A DNA stretch of 64,000 nt from Rhodococcus opacus B4 (GTDB taxonomy: Bacteria > Actinomycetota > Actinomycetes > Mycobacteriales > Mycobacteriaceae). A model generated the notes under the pieces. The model was not told the origin of the DNA. It saw only the letters and a list, made by a program, of their open reading frames with translations, and made no database searches. The DNA lies in contig NC_012522.1 of NCBI RefSeq assembly GCF_000010805.1, positions 6,014,001-6,078,000 of the forward strand. Direction: 5' to 3'. Below, one piece after another: positions 48,089 through 56,927 of the stretch. The translations under genes and the position numbers were made by a program. Position 1 is the first letter of the stretch. Each line of letters starts with the position of its first letter.

Positions 48089-48780
48089 GCGGCCGGTACG
48101 GCCGGAACCTACGGGCACTCACCGGATCGGCGCTCCTCGTCGTCGCGGCCCTCGGCGTCTCTGCCGGGACCGCTCACGCAGCCCCAGTGGCGCAGCACGA
48201 ATCGTCCGGCATCGGCTATGAGGCCCACGCCGAGGGCACGTCCGTGATCACGACGATCGATGCGGGCGCCTTCCGGGTCACCGACACCGGTGACGCGATC
48301 GAGATGGTCGACGACAGCGGCAACGTCGTGGCCGCGCTGCCCCTCACCATTCGTATCGAAGACGCCGTCTATCCGATCGACGCCGACCTCGACGGGCGGA
48401 CCGCGACGCTCACCCCGCACGTCCCGGAGGATGTCGCGTCGTCGCTGAAGTCGGTGGCGCAGAGCGGATTCGACACGCAGAAGGAGCGCGACGATTCGGC
48501 ACTGGCCGATTTCAACAGCTACCTCGGGTACGCGACCCTGATCGGCGGCCTGGTCTTCGGGGTGATCCTCGGTGCGGTCGGTCTCGCGGTCGGATGCGGA
48601 CTGCTCGCCTGGACCGTGGTCGGCACGCCGGTCGGCTGCCTCGGCGGACTGCTGGCGGGATTCGCCGCCGGCGGGCTGGCCGGAACCATCTTCGTCGGCG
48701 GTGCCGCGCTCGTGATCCTCGGAATCCAGTACCTCGTCACCATCAACACCCCGTTCGTGCCGCCCGCGCCCACGGCCTGA
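48085..48780 (+). CDS. Secreted glycine-zipper protein, family member 4
   Basis: 231 residues from the ATG overlapping the previous stop. Signal peptide ~1-32 (ALTGSALLVVAALGVSAGTA). Family blocks are ITTIDAGAFRVTDTGDAIEM, DDSGNVVAALPLTIRIED, KERDDSALADFNSYLGYATL, a Gly/Leu/Cys hydrophobic stretch (LAVGCGLLAWTVVG, GCLGGLLAGFAAGGLAGT) and FVGGAALVILGIQYLVTINT. It is closest to member 3 in the closing block, suggesting a recent duplication. A strong terminator follows at once. The pair may act as a two-component complex, an inference from coupling. Confidence 0.8.
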   Translation: MSGRYGRNLRALTGSALLVVAALGVSAGTAHAAPVAQHESSGIGYEAHAEGTSVITTIDAGAFRVTDTGDAIEMVDDSGNVVAALPLTIRIEDAVYPIDADLDGRTATLTPHVPEDVASSLKSVAQSGFDTQKERDDSALADFNSYLGYATLIGGLVFGVILGAVGLAVGCGLLAWTVVGTPVGCLGGLLAGFAAGGLAGTIFVGGAALVILGIQYLVTINTPFVPPAPTA

Positions 48781-48797
48781 CTTCGTAACCGGCAACA

Positions 48798-48831
48798 ACG
48801 GCCCGCCTCCTTGGAGAAGGAGGCGGGCCGT
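48798..48831. terminator. Bidirectional hairpin terminator
   Basis: Perfect 15-bp stem (ACGGCCCGCCTCCTT and its complement) with a GGAG loop, between the convergent ends at 48780 and 48850. Confidence 0.88.
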
Positions 48832-48849
48832 CGTCGTTGCGGGGGTGCG

Positions 48850-50160
48850 TTACGAGGTGCGCACGCGCAGACCCGGGTTCTCCGCCAGCACCTCGTTGAT
48901 CGGCGTCGCGAACAATTCGGGGCTCTCGCCGAGGACGAACGTGACGACGTCCGCGACCTGGCAGATCGGGTACTGCCCGACGTTGGAGGCGCTCGAGATG
49001 CCGAGTGCCAGCGTGCCGGTCACGATCGTGCCGCCGCTGTCGCCCTGCAGGGCGCACATGCTCGTCGAGAAGCTGTCGGCGAGCGTGCGCTCACCGACGG
49101 AGACGGTCTGCGCGACGGACGTGACGCGACCGCAGGTGAAGCCGGTGGTCAGACCCGACTTGCACACCGGTGCGCCGACGACCGGGTCGGCGGTTCCGGT
49201 GATCGCGACCGGCGCCGCACCGGGAACCCGGACGCCGTTGTTCTCGAACCGCCGTGCCGCATTGTCGTCGGCGCGGATGATCGAGTAGTCGTGAATATCC
49301 AGGCTGGTCTTGGCGAACGTGCCGATCCGCGGACCGGTGCCACCCCCGACGAGCGAGAACGCCTCCGACGCCTCCGCGGTGCCCGCAGCGGCCCGGTTGG
49401 GGTCGCAGTGCCCTGCCGTGATGTTCACCGGCCGGCCCGAGCCGTCGGTGCCGTTGAACCCGAGCGAGCAGCGCAGTCCGACTCCGCCGCCGAGCGAGCC
49501 GTACGCGTCGCCGCCCAGCAGGGCGTCGGCGGGAAGCGGTTCGGCGATGGGGGTGAGGTCGGTGGACGGCAGCGGAGCGGCCGTGGCAGGCGACTGCACG
49601 ACGCGGGCGCCCTTCAGGAAGTCCGGAAGCTGCAACCCGCCCGCGTTGTCGGCGCGGAGCACGAGATCGTTGTTCACGATGTCGATGGCGACGCCGCGCA
49701 CGAGATCGGCGACGGCGGGCGGCTGGGTGTCGAGCCATCCGTCGAGCGACTTCACCTGCTCCTGCAGGCTGCTCTCGCTCTGTGCCACATCCTTCACCTG
49801 GAAGCCGGCCTTCTCGGCTGCGGCGACGGCGGCCTCCTTGTCGGCGCCGTCGGCGAGCCCCACGATCGGGGTGCCTGCGTCGTCGAGCCACGTTCCGGCG
49901 AAGGCGTCCGGGAACTGGGTGCGGGCGATCTTCGCGAACTCGGCCAGCTTCTGGCCCAGCTCGGAGTGCTCCAGGTACTGATCCGGGCTCAGCGACAGAT
50001 CACGCGAAATTGCGTCGATCAATTCCGCTGGCAGCTTGGCGGCCTGGCCGGACACTCCCGGCTCGACCGGATCGGCCTGAGCGGAGGCGGTGACCGGACC
50101 GAGGAGCAGCAGCGCGGCGGAGCCGAACACGGCGGCACGACGTGCGATGGAGCTTCGCAT
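48850..50160 (-). CDS. Secreted S1 family serine protease with prodomain, paralogue A
   Basis: 436 residues. Signal peptide ~1-29 (RRAAVFGSAALLLLGPVTAS). A ~175-residue prodomain of alpha-lytic/streptogrisin type follows, then a chymotrypsin-like domain. The triad is His in NITAGHCD (~249), Asp in DIHDYSII (~290) and Ser in LQGDSGGT (~372). Cys pairs fit conserved disulfides (RCS...GHC, PVCKSG...FTCG, MCALQ...PICQ). ATG 50160 is the last Met before the signal peptide; the open frame beyond it is not coding. It is a tandem paralogue of the next gene. Expected to be exported and self-processed; substrate unknown. Confidence 0.88.
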   Translation of the reverse strand: MRSSIARRAAVFGSAALLLLGPVTASAQADPVEPGVSGQAAKLPAELIDAISRDLSLSPDQYLEHSELGQKLAEFAKIARTQFPDAFAGTWLDDAGTPIVGLADGADKEAAVAAAEKAGFQVKDVAQSESSLQEQVKSLDGWLDTQPPAVADLVRGVAIDIVNNDLVLRADNAGGLQLPDFLKGARVVQSPATAAPLPSTDLTPIAEPLPADALLGGDAYGSLGGGVGLRCSLGFNGTDGSGRPVNITAGHCDPNRAAAGTAEASEAFSLVGGGTGPRIGTFAKTSLDIHDYSIIRADDNAARRFENNGVRVPGAAPVAITGTADPVVGAPVCKSGLTTGFTCGRVTSVAQTVSVGERTLADSFSTSMCALQGDSGGTIVTGTLALGISSASNVGQYPICQVADVVTFVLGESPELFATPINEVLAENPGLRVRTS

Positions 50161-50335
50161 GGGGGCCTTTCTATGTTGTTTGTTCGCAGTTGCCTCGCGG
50201 GCGCACGCGAATACGACCCCCCTGACAGGTAAGGCCGTACACAGTCGGAGTCGACTATATGGGTTCGCCCCGTCTATTCCCACCTGTAACACTTTCGGTG
50301 GATGACGCAGCTGGACAAAGCGGACACCGGAACCG

Positions 50336-50377
50336 CCTGCGCCCGGTGTCCGAGAGGAAACGGACACCGGGCGCAGG
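50336..50377 (-). terminator. Hairpin terminator after protease paralogue B
   Basis: Perfect 17-bp stem (CCTGCGCCCGGTGTCCG and complement) with an 8-nt loop, 18 bp beyond the stop of the gene ending at 50395. An extra copy of one arm fragment (CGGACACCGG) lies at 50321-50330. Confidence 0.85.
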
Positions 50378-50394
50378 ATGAAAACCCTGGGGTA

Positions 50395-51714
50395 CTAGTC
50401 GGAGACGGTGCGCACGCGCATCCCGGAGCCGACGGTGTCCACGATGTCCGCGACCGGGATCCCGAGGCTGGCCGTGCCACCCTCCGGTGCCAGCACCAGG
50501 TTCGCCTCCGTGCAGTTGGGGGCGCCGCTGGCGTTGGAACCGCTCGTGATTCCCAGCGCGAGGGTGCCGGTGACGATGGCGCCGCCGCTGTCACCCGCGA
50601 GAGTGCAGGCGGTGCCCGCGAAACCGTTGATCACGCGGCTCGAACCGTCGGCCACGAACAACTGCGTCTCGACGTGATCCGCCGCGACCACACCACACGT
50701 GAACGACGACGTCTGACCTGACTTGCAGATCGGGGCACCGACGACGGGACGGGCCGTGCCGGTGATCTCCAGGGTGGTGCCGTTCGCGCCGCGGACCGCC
50801 GGACGGTCCAGACCGGCCTTGACGCCCGCGTCGTTCAGCTTGATCACCGAGTAGTCCAGCTTGTCGGCCGGGTTGCCCACCGACGACTTCGAGAACGCGC
50901 CGATCTGCTGGCTGTCGTCGACGTTCTGGTGATTGGGAAGGAACACCGGCGACGGCTGACCCTCGGCGGGGTTGCAGTGCCCGGCGCTGATGTTGACGGC
51001 CTGGCCGCTGTCGTCGACGGCGTTGAAGCCCAGCGAGCAGACGGAGATCTCGGAGATCGGCGTCTTCGGCAGTTCACCCGCGGTGGTGATGTACGTGTCG
51101 CCGGCGAGGGGGCCCCGCTCCACCGGACCGCCGCCGCCGGGGCTCAGCATCACCTTGACATTGGCGAGCAGCGTCGGCAGGTTCAGCGCCTGGCCGATGG
51201 GGCTGTTGACGACGTCGATGACGACACGGTTCTCGAGAACGTCGATCGACGCGGAGTTGACCTGGGACGCCACGTCCTTCGGCAGTCCCGCGATCCAGCC
51301 GTTCACGTCGGAGAGGGTCTTCTCCAGGCCGTTCGCGGACACCGGCGCAATGCGGGTGTCGTACCCGGCCTTCGCTGCGGCGTCGGCGGCCTCGTTCGTG
51401 GTGACCGCGACGACGGGCTTGCCGTCGAGGCCGATCCACGCCCCGGCGTAGTCGTCGGGATGCTGCTCCCGGAAGTCCTCGGCGTAACTACCCAGCTCCT
51501 GTGCCTTCGCGGCGCGGTCGAGGTACTCCTGCGGGCTGATCTTCAGGTCGCGGGTAATGGCCTCGACGAGTTCGGCCGGCAACTTGTCGGGGCTCAGCTG
51601 CGTGGTGTCGGGCTGCGTAACAGGGTCGGCCTGGGCGGCGGTGGAAAACGGAAAGAGAAGGAGCATTGCCGAGGCGCCTACAACAGCGGCGCGGTGCGCC
51701 AGCACGTTACGCAT
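50395..51714 (-). CDS. Secreted S1 family serine protease with prodomain, paralogue B
   Basis: 439 residues, same plan as the gene at 48850: signal peptide ~1-30 (AAVVGASAMLLLFPFSTAAQ), prodomain (LPAELVEAITRDLKISPQEY echoes LPAELIDAISRDLSLSPDQY of paralogue A) and catalytic domain with NISAGHCN (~243), KLDYSVIK (~286) and LAGDSGGA (~372). Cys positions agree with paralogue A. The proteins end alike (GMRVRTVSD versus GLRVRTS). It lies upstream of A on the same strand with ~235 bp and its own terminator between, so each is probably transcribed alone. Exported protease; substrate unknown. Confidence 0.88.
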   Translation of the reverse strand: MRNVLAHRAAVVGASAMLLLFPFSTAAQADPVTQPDTTQLSPDKLPAELVEAITRDLKISPQEYLDRAAKAQELGSYAEDFREQHPDDYAGAWIGLDGKPVVAVTTNEAADAAAKAGYDTRIAPVSANGLEKTLSDVNGWIAGLPKDVASQVNSASIDVLENRVVIDVVNSPIGQALNLPTLLANVKVMLSPGGGGPVERGPLAGDTYITTAGELPKTPISEISVCSLGFNAVDDSGQAVNISAGHCNPAEGQPSPVFLPNHQNVDDSQQIGAFSKSSVGNPADKLDYSVIKLNDAGVKAGLDRPAVRGANGTTLEITGTARPVVGAPICKSGQTSSFTCGVVAADHVETQLFVADGSSRVINGFAGTACTLAGDSGGAIVTGTLALGITSGSNASGAPNCTEANLVLAPEGGTASLGIPVADIVDTVGSGMRVRTVSD

Positions 51715-51826
51715 GAAATCCCTTCTGCACGGAATCCGTTCACTGAGGATTCCTTCTGGGGTGGGTATCAGCGCCCCACCTTAAGCTACGGACGGGCCGG
51801 CCCGTCGGGGAGGTGTGAGCGAAGCG

Positions 51827-52993
51827 TCACTGACCTGGACTTATCGCAGCCGGCGGTGTGGTCGTCGTCGTGGTGGTGACCGCGGCCGCGGGTGCCTTCA
51901 GCGTCGTCGTGGTTGTTGTCGTAGCGGTGGTGGTGGTCGTCGTCACCGGCGGAGTCGTCGTGGTCGTCGCGGCGGTCGTCGTCGTGGTGGTCTGGGGAAC
52001 CGTGGGGATCGAGGGCAGGGTGATCACCGGCGTCGTCGTCGGCGGAGGCGGGGGCGGAGGCGGCGGCACGAACACGGATGTCGTCACGACCGGTGCCGGC
52101 GGGGGAGCGACCGGGGCCTCCACCTCCGTCGTCACGGCCACCTCCTGCGTGCTCGCCGTCGGGAAGACCGCGGGCGCGACCGGAGTGGGTCGCGCGGCCG
52201 ACGTCGTCGTCACCGACGCGGTCTGGGCGTCCTGGATCGACGGGACCACGGTGCTGCCGTTGCTCGTGAGCGCGAACGCGACCGCCCCACCCGCCACCAC
52301 GAGTGCGGCCGCGGCGACGCCGGCGATGATCAGCGGACGGCGGTCGGGGCGCTTGGCGGGTGTGGTCGGTGCGGACGCCCCCGTCGCGGCGGGCGGAACC
52401 GCGTCGGCGGACGCCGCAGCAGCGGCCGGCACCGCCGTCACGGCGGAGTACGCGGTGTGCAACGGGGCCTCGACGACGGGAATCGACTCGGTGTCGGCGC
52501 TCGTGTCCTCGTCGGTCAGCGCCAACCCGGCCGCCAGCAGCGCCGCCCCGTGCGCCGGGGACTCCGGTGACGCGGCGAGTGCCACCGACTCCGGGATCAG
52601 CGTCGCCTCGCCCAGACCCATGTAGTCGAGCGATTCACGCAGCTTGGTGACGATCTCCGGCGCCCAGTCCGACGGATGGGTCGCCGTGACCTTCACCGTC
52701 CCGGACAATCCGTCCGCCGCCTCCCGGAACAGACAGAACATCGCCGTCGCGACGAGGTCCTCGGCGCGGGTCAGGGAACCCGCGTACTCGATGCCCGCGG
52801 GCTCCCCGACGCGTGCGAGGAAGTCGCGGACGGCGCCGGTCGACTCCGTGCCGGGATCGCCGAGCTGCACGGAGCCGTCCGGGGCCGTGAACAGGACGGA
52901 TGGGTGTTCGATCGTCCTCACGTCGGTTCCGGAAGCGGTCACCACCGCTGTGGAAACCGAATCGCCGACGGTGAGTCCGACTCCGGTGGTCAT
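51827..52993 (-). CDS. Truncated Hsp70-like membrane protein with Thr/Pro-rich tail (copy 3, degenerate)
   Basis: 388 residues. The first ~150 residues match the N-terminal lobe of the other Hsp70-like proteins: VGLTVGDSVSTAVV (phosphate-1 region), DFLARVGEPAGIEY, DLVATAMFCLFREAADG, TATHPSDWAPEIV and GEATLIPESVALA. After that the phosphate-2 and adenosine motifs are absent. A short Ala/Pro linker leads to a TM helix (LIIAGVAAAALVVAGGAVAF, ~221-244) and a tail of poly-Pro and poly-Thr runs. AAGGA lies 6 nt before the ATG. It could not bind ATP as an actin fold does; a pseudo-sensor or partner of the copy at 55080 is inferred. It is downstream of the LuxR gene but separated by a hairpin. Confidence 0.75.
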   Translation of the reverse strand: MTTGVGLTVGDSVSTAVVTASGTDVRTIEHPSVLFTAPDGSVQLGDPGTESTGAVRDFLARVGEPAGIEYAGSLTRAEDLVATAMFCLFREAADGLSGTVKVTATHPSDWAPEIVTKLRESLDYMGLGEATLIPESVALAASPESPAHGAALLAAGLALTDEDTSADTESIPVVEAPLHTAYSAVTAVPAAAAASADAVPPAATGASAPTTPAKRPDRRPLIIAGVAAAALVVAGGAVAFALTSNGSTVVPSIQDAQTASVTTTSAARPTPVAPAVFPTASTQEVAVTTEVEAPVAPPPAPVVTTSVFVPPPPPPPPPTTTPVITLPSIPTVPQTTTTTTAATTTTTPPVTTTTTTATTTTTTTLKAPAAAVTTTTTTTPPAAISPGQ

Positions 52994-53083
52994 GGAAGAT
53001 CCTTACTGGCACGGTTCAGAGGGGTGCATCATCGCACCATGTGCACAGTGTGTCGCGCCCCGCAGTCGATTGGTTACATGCGG

Positions 53084-53133
53084 CACCCGTGAGTACTTGT
53101 CAACCGCGGGCGGTCAAGAAGTACTCACGGGTG
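53084..53133 (-). terminator. Hairpin spanning the LuxR stop codon
   Basis: 15-bp perfect arms CACCCGTGAGTACTT (53084-53098) and complement (53119-53133) enclose 20 nt that hold a further ACCGC/GCGGT pair. One arm lies inside the last LuxR codons and the stop at 53114 is in the loop. Probable terminator between the LuxR gene and the truncated Hsp70-like gene. Confidence 0.65.
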
Positions 53134-55072
53134 GCGGAGCCGCAGATCCGTGGCCCATCGCACGCAGCATCGACAGCAGTTCCGACCGCGATCCGGCGCC
53201 CAGTCGCCGCCGGATCCGGGCCACGTGGTGCTCGATCGTCTTCGCAGAGATGTAGAGGCGGGACCCGATCTCCCGGTACGTCAGCCCCTGGACGAGCAGG
53301 TCGGCGACCTCCGCCTCGCGGTCGGTGAGCGACCCCGGGGTGCTCGGGCTCGACACGACCGCGGAGTCGGCGCCGTTGCCGGGGGACGTCGGCTGGCGCA
53401 GGGCCCGCGCGACCTGGAGCAGGGTCGTCGCCACCCTGGTGTCGGAGGCGCGCAGCGCGGCTTCGCCGGCGAGGCGCGCGCCGTCCCATGGCAGGCCGAT
53501 CCGGTCGAGGGTGCGGGCGGCGTCCTCGACGGACGCGGCGTCGATGTCGCCCTGCAGCACGCGCAGCCAGGCGCGACCGGCGGTGGCGAGCCCGGACGCG
53601 TACGGGCTGACCTTGGCGGCCTCACCGAGCGCGCGGGCGTGCGGCATCAGATCGGCGGGGCATTCGGCGAGGATCGAGGCCTGCACGCCGTACCAGTGCA
53701 GCGCCGACCCCCATATCGCCGGTTCGCCGAGGGTCCGCAGCAGCGACTGGGCATCGTCGACGAGGTGGGTGATCCGCCCGGGTTCGCCGACCCGGATCGC
53801 GGTGAGCCACAGTTCGCCGAGCGGCAGCAGGCTCAGCAGGTCCACCGAGTACTCGGCGAGCACACCCTGCGCGCCCGCCCACGCCTGGAGCAGTGCCGCG
53901 TTGTCGCCGGTGCGCCGCGCCAGCCCGACCCGCAGGCCGTGGACGAACAGCAGATCGCGCTGGTGCATCGACGCGGCGTCGAGACCGTCGAGCCGGGACT
54001 GCGCCGACGTGAGGTCGCCGCGGACCATCGACGTCCAGGCGGTGAGCAGTTGGTGCCGGTTCGCGGTGACACTGCCGGGACGCTCGGTTTCCCGGGCCCG
54101 GGTGAGGACGGCGTCGGCGTGGGCGAGTTCGCCGCAGTGGAGTGCGGCGAGGGCGGTGATCGCGGCGGGGGAGTCGGGCAGCATCCGGGGCCGCGACGCG
54201 CGGCCGGGCATCGACAGGGCGCGAGTCAACGAGTTCAGTGCCGCATTCGCGGACGCGGTCACCGACTGCACGAGTCCGGTCGCGACGAGGGCGGCGCCGG
54301 CGGTGGCGGCGGTGGGGGGTGCGCCCGCGCTCGTCGCGAGGACGGCTTCGGCGTCGTCGAGCCGGCCCGCGACGACGAGGACGGAGGCGGCGAGGGACGC
54401 GTCGGCGCCGGCACGGTCCGCACCGAGCCAGGCGTACAGTTCGGCGCTGCGGTCGATCATGCCGCAGAACGCGGCGCCGGCGGCCGAAATGCGAACGGCC
54501 GCAGCGAGTTCCGGACAGTCGACGGTCGCGGATCGTTCGAGGACGGAATCGGCCAGGCCGACCGCGGTGTCGAGGTCACCGCCCAGGGCGCTCGCCTCGG
54601 CGTACGCGACGACGGCGGCGTCGTGGAGCCTGCCGACCCGGCCCGCTTCGGCATACAGTGCGGCGGCCAGAGCCGGTTCGGCGAGTTCGGCCTGGGCGCA
54701 GAGGAATTGGCTCAACTCCTCGCTCGGTGTGCCGGTCGAGGCCACCGCGCGGGCGACGGGAAGCGTGAGCGTTCCGCCGTCGACGTGGTGGGCAAGCAGG
54801 CGGCGGGCCAGCGTGTGCAGGCGGTTCTCGCCGAGCGTCGTCGTGAGATGCGTGTGGTCCGTGAGAAGGAGCGTGTCCCGTTCGTCGACCCAGCCGTCCG
54901 AACGGAGCGAGTCGACCGCCGCGCGGGCCCGGTCGGGTTCGACGTCGAGTACCCGGGCGACCACGGTCTCGTCGAGGTCGCTACCGAGCAGAACCAGTGC
55001 GAGAGCGGAGAGTTGCGGGCCGTCGAGCTCCGCGAGTTCCGTGGGAGGAAGCGGTGAGGGCAGCGTGGACAC
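53114..55072 (-). CDS. LuxR-family transcriptional regulator, LAL-like without the ATPase domain
   Basis: 652 residues from GTG 55072, 7 nt after the Hsp70-like stop. The C-terminal HTH (~580-640) is textbook: LTDREAEVADLLVQGLTYRE, IGSRLYISAKTIEHHVARIR, RRLGAGSRSELLS. The N-terminus has a winged-helix-like part (LDETVVARVLDVEPDRARAA) and a long helical, TPR-like middle. No Walker A/B P-loop is present, so it is the C-terminal half of a MalT/LAL regulator plan. The frame stays open to 55900, but that part overlaps the Hsp70-like gene. In M. tuberculosis a regulator (IniR, Rv0339c) lies next to iniBAC; control of the divergent iniB operon here is inferred. ATP sensing might come from the upstream Hsp70-like protein. 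Confidence 0.82.
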   Translation of the reverse strand: MSTLPSPLPPTELAELDGPQLSALALVLLGSDLDETVVARVLDVEPDRARAAVDSLRSDGWVDERDTLLLTDHTHLTTTLGENRLHTLARRLLAHHVDGGTLTLPVARAVASTGTPSEELSQFLCAQAELAEPALAAALYAEAGRVGRLHDAAVVAYAEASALGGDLDTAVGLADSVLERSATVDCPELAAAVRISAAGAAFCGMIDRSAELYAWLGADRAGADASLAASVLVVAGRLDDAEAVLATSAGAPPTAATAGAALVATGLVQSVTASANAALNSLTRALSMPGRASRPRMLPDSPAAITALAALHCGELAHADAVLTRARETERPGSVTANRHQLLTAWTSMVRGDLTSAQSRLDGLDAASMHQRDLLFVHGLRVGLARRTGDNAALLQAWAGAQGVLAEYSVDLLSLLPLGELWLTAIRVGEPGRITHLVDDAQSLLRTLGEPAIWGSALHWYGVQASILAECPADLMPHARALGEAAKVSPYASGLATAGRAWLRVLQGDIDAASVEDAARTLDRIGLPWDGARLAGEAALRASDTRVATTLLQVARALRQPTSPGNGADSAVVSSPSTPGSLTDREAEVADLLVQGLTYREIGSRLYISAKTIEHHVARIRRRLGAGSRSELLSMLRAMGHGSAAPPPVSTS

Positions 55073-55079
55073 CGGCGCC

Positions 55080-56927
55080 CTATCCGCCGTTGCCGAGGAC
55101 GCCGGGCACCAGGCCGGTGACTCCGCCGACGACGCCGCCGACCGTGCCGCCCACCCCGGTGACGGTGTCGCCGACCGCGCCCGCGCCACCGACGATGGTG
55201 TTGGCGATCGCGGCGCCGCCGTCGGACGGAACGCTCGGTGCCGGGGCGGGCGCGGGTGCGGGCGCCGGCGCGGGGGCTGGGGCCGGCGCGGGTGCCGGTG
55301 CCGCAGCGACGGGGGCCGGGGCGGTGCCGGGCGCAGCGGCGACCGGTGGGGCCGCGGCGGGTGCGACGGTGCCGGGCGGGACGGTGCCGGGGGCGGCGAC
55401 CGGAGTCGCGACACCGGCCGCGGTGCCGGGAACACCGGTCGCGTCGGCGACACCCGCAGCCTCGGTGCCGGGTGCGACGGCGCCCGTCGCGGCGGCCTCC
55501 GCCGGAACACCGGACGTGGAGGCCGAACCGGCGGACGTGCCCGACGACTGCGAGGTGGTCGAACCCGAACTGGACGCCGGTGCGACGTCGAAGACCGTCC
55601 CGAGCGACAGCCCACCTGCGGCGAGCAGGGCGATGGCGGCGGCGGACGCGGTGATGATCCCAGCCTTCTTCTTGCGGGACATCCCGGTGGGGCCCGGGTC
55701 GACGGGTCTCGGTGCGGGCGGCCGGGCGGCGAGGACGACGGTATCGGCGTCCGACCCGACCGCCGGGACCGCCGGGACAGCCGGGGCGGCGGCGGGCGCT
55801 GCCGTTGCCGGCGCGGCGGTGGGAACGACGACCGGCATCCGCGCGACGGTCGGGGCGGCGGCGTGTCCCGCATCCCGGTCGGCGGCGAGCAGCGCCGCAC
55901 CGAGGGCCGCGGTGTGGCCCGGACGTTCGGCCGCGACGACGGGAACCCGCAGTTCCGCGGACAGGAGTTCGGCGACCAGCGGGATCGCGGCGCTGCCGCC
56001 GGTGAGCACCACCTGCGTGACCTCGCTGGATTCGAGACCGGCGGCGTGGATGCTCTCGCGGACCAGCGTCACCGAGTCCTGCAGCGGTTCGCGGATGAGG
56101 TCTTCGAGTTCCGAGCGCACCAGCCGCACGTCGGTGGAGATGCCGGGCAGTTCGATGCCGATGGTGGCCTCGGTGTCGGAGGACAGAGCCTCCTTCGCCG
56201 CGGTGCACCGGGTCCGCAGGCGGGTCAGCGCGGCGACGGTGTCGGGGGCGAACGGGTCGATGTCGCCGAACTCCTCGGCGACGTTGCCGAGGACGTACTG
56301 CATGGTGGCGTGGTCGAAGTGGGCGCCGCCGAAGTCCTCGGACCGCACCGGCTTGCCGAGGACGCCTGTCTCGGTGCCGTGTGCGTCCGAACGGAACAGG
56401 GTGATGTCGAGTGAGGTGCCGCCGAGGTCGTAGATGACGGTCAACGCGTCGCCGAGGGTGCCGCGGGTCCGTTCGAGCCACGTCATCACCGCCTGCGCCT
56501 CCGACACGAGGGTGGCGTCCGCGACGCCGGCCTGCTCGAGCGCCTCGGCGAGGACCCCGACGGTGTACGGCGGCCAGACGGTCGGGTGGGCGACGACGGT
56601 GGCCGGGAGACCGTGCCTGCCCGACGCCGCCTCGTGCACGATGCAGCTCACGGCGGTGGCCACGAGGTCTTCGCCCGAGTAGGTCGAGCCGTCGTCGGTG
56701 AGGATCCCGACCGGGTCGCCCACACGGTTCGCGAAGTCGGACACCATCACCGCATCCGGCTCGCCGCCGTCGCCGCCGAGAACGGGTGCGCGGTCGGGGG
56801 AGAGGTGCAGAACACTCGCACGGGACAGGACGGTGAGGTCGGCGGCATCCGTCACGCTCGCCCCGTCCGTGTCGACGGCGGCCACCGTATTGACCGATCC
56901 GACACCGATGCCGAGCGCTGCAGCCAT
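55080..56927 (-). CDS. Hsp70-like (actin-fold ATPase) membrane protein, copy 4, with long Ala/Pro/Gly tail
   Basis: 615 residues. All three nucleotide-site motifs are seen: AALGIGVGSVNTVAAVD at the start, VIYDLGGTSLDITLF (~162) and VVLTGGSAAIPLVAELL (~305). A TM helix (AGIITASAAAIALLAAGGLS, ~420-442) separates this cytoplasmic part from a ~170-residue Ala/Pro/Gly-rich outer tail with repeated PAPAPA units and a final Gly/Val part. AGGAG lies 6 nt before ATG 56927. It is divergent from the iniB-like gene and co-transcribed with the LuxR gene (7-nt gap). Best candidate among the copies for an active ATPase. It is not a chaperone DnaK, since the peptide-binding domain is missing. Function unknown. 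Confidence 0.83.
   Translation of the reverse strand: MAAALGIGVGSVNTVAAVDTDGASVTDAADLTVLSRASVLHLSPDRAPVLGGDGGEPDAVMVSDFANRVGDPVGILTDDGSTYSGEDLVATAVSCIVHEAASGRHGLPATVVAHPTVWPPYTVGVLAEALEQAGVADATLVSEAQAVMTWLERTRGTLGDALTVIYDLGGTSLDITLFRSDAHGTETGVLGKPVRSEDFGGAHFDHATMQYVLGNVAEEFGDIDPFAPDTVAALTRLRTRCTAAKEALSSDTEATIGIELPGISTDVRLVRSELEDLIREPLQDSVTLVRESIHAAGLESSEVTQVVLTGGSAAIPLVAELLSAELRVPVVAAERPGHTAALGAALLAADRDAGHAAAPTVARMPVVVPTAAPATAAPAAAPAVPAVPAVGSDADTVVLAARPPAPRPVDPGPTGMSRKKKAGIITASAAAIALLAAGGLSLGTVFDVAPASSSGSTTSQSSGTSAGSASTSGVPAEAAATGAVAPGTEAAGVADATGVPGTAAGVATPVAAPGTVPPGTVAPAAAPPVAAAPGTAPAPVAAAPAPAPAPAPAPAPAPAPAPAPSVPSDGGAAIANTIVGGAGAVGDTVTGVGGTVGGVVGGVTGLVPGVLGNGG

Noticed and set aside
51850-52090. 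Repeat-rich GTG/GTC tracts that look like a tandem DNA repeat
   Set aside because: They are the codons of the poly-Thr/Pro tail of the truncated Hsp70-like protein, not a separate repeat element.
53114-55900. 928-codon version of the LuxR gene
   Set aside because: The first 276 codons overlap the Hsp70-like coding region and are Pro/Arg/Ser-rich shadow sequence; GTG 55072 directly follows that gene.
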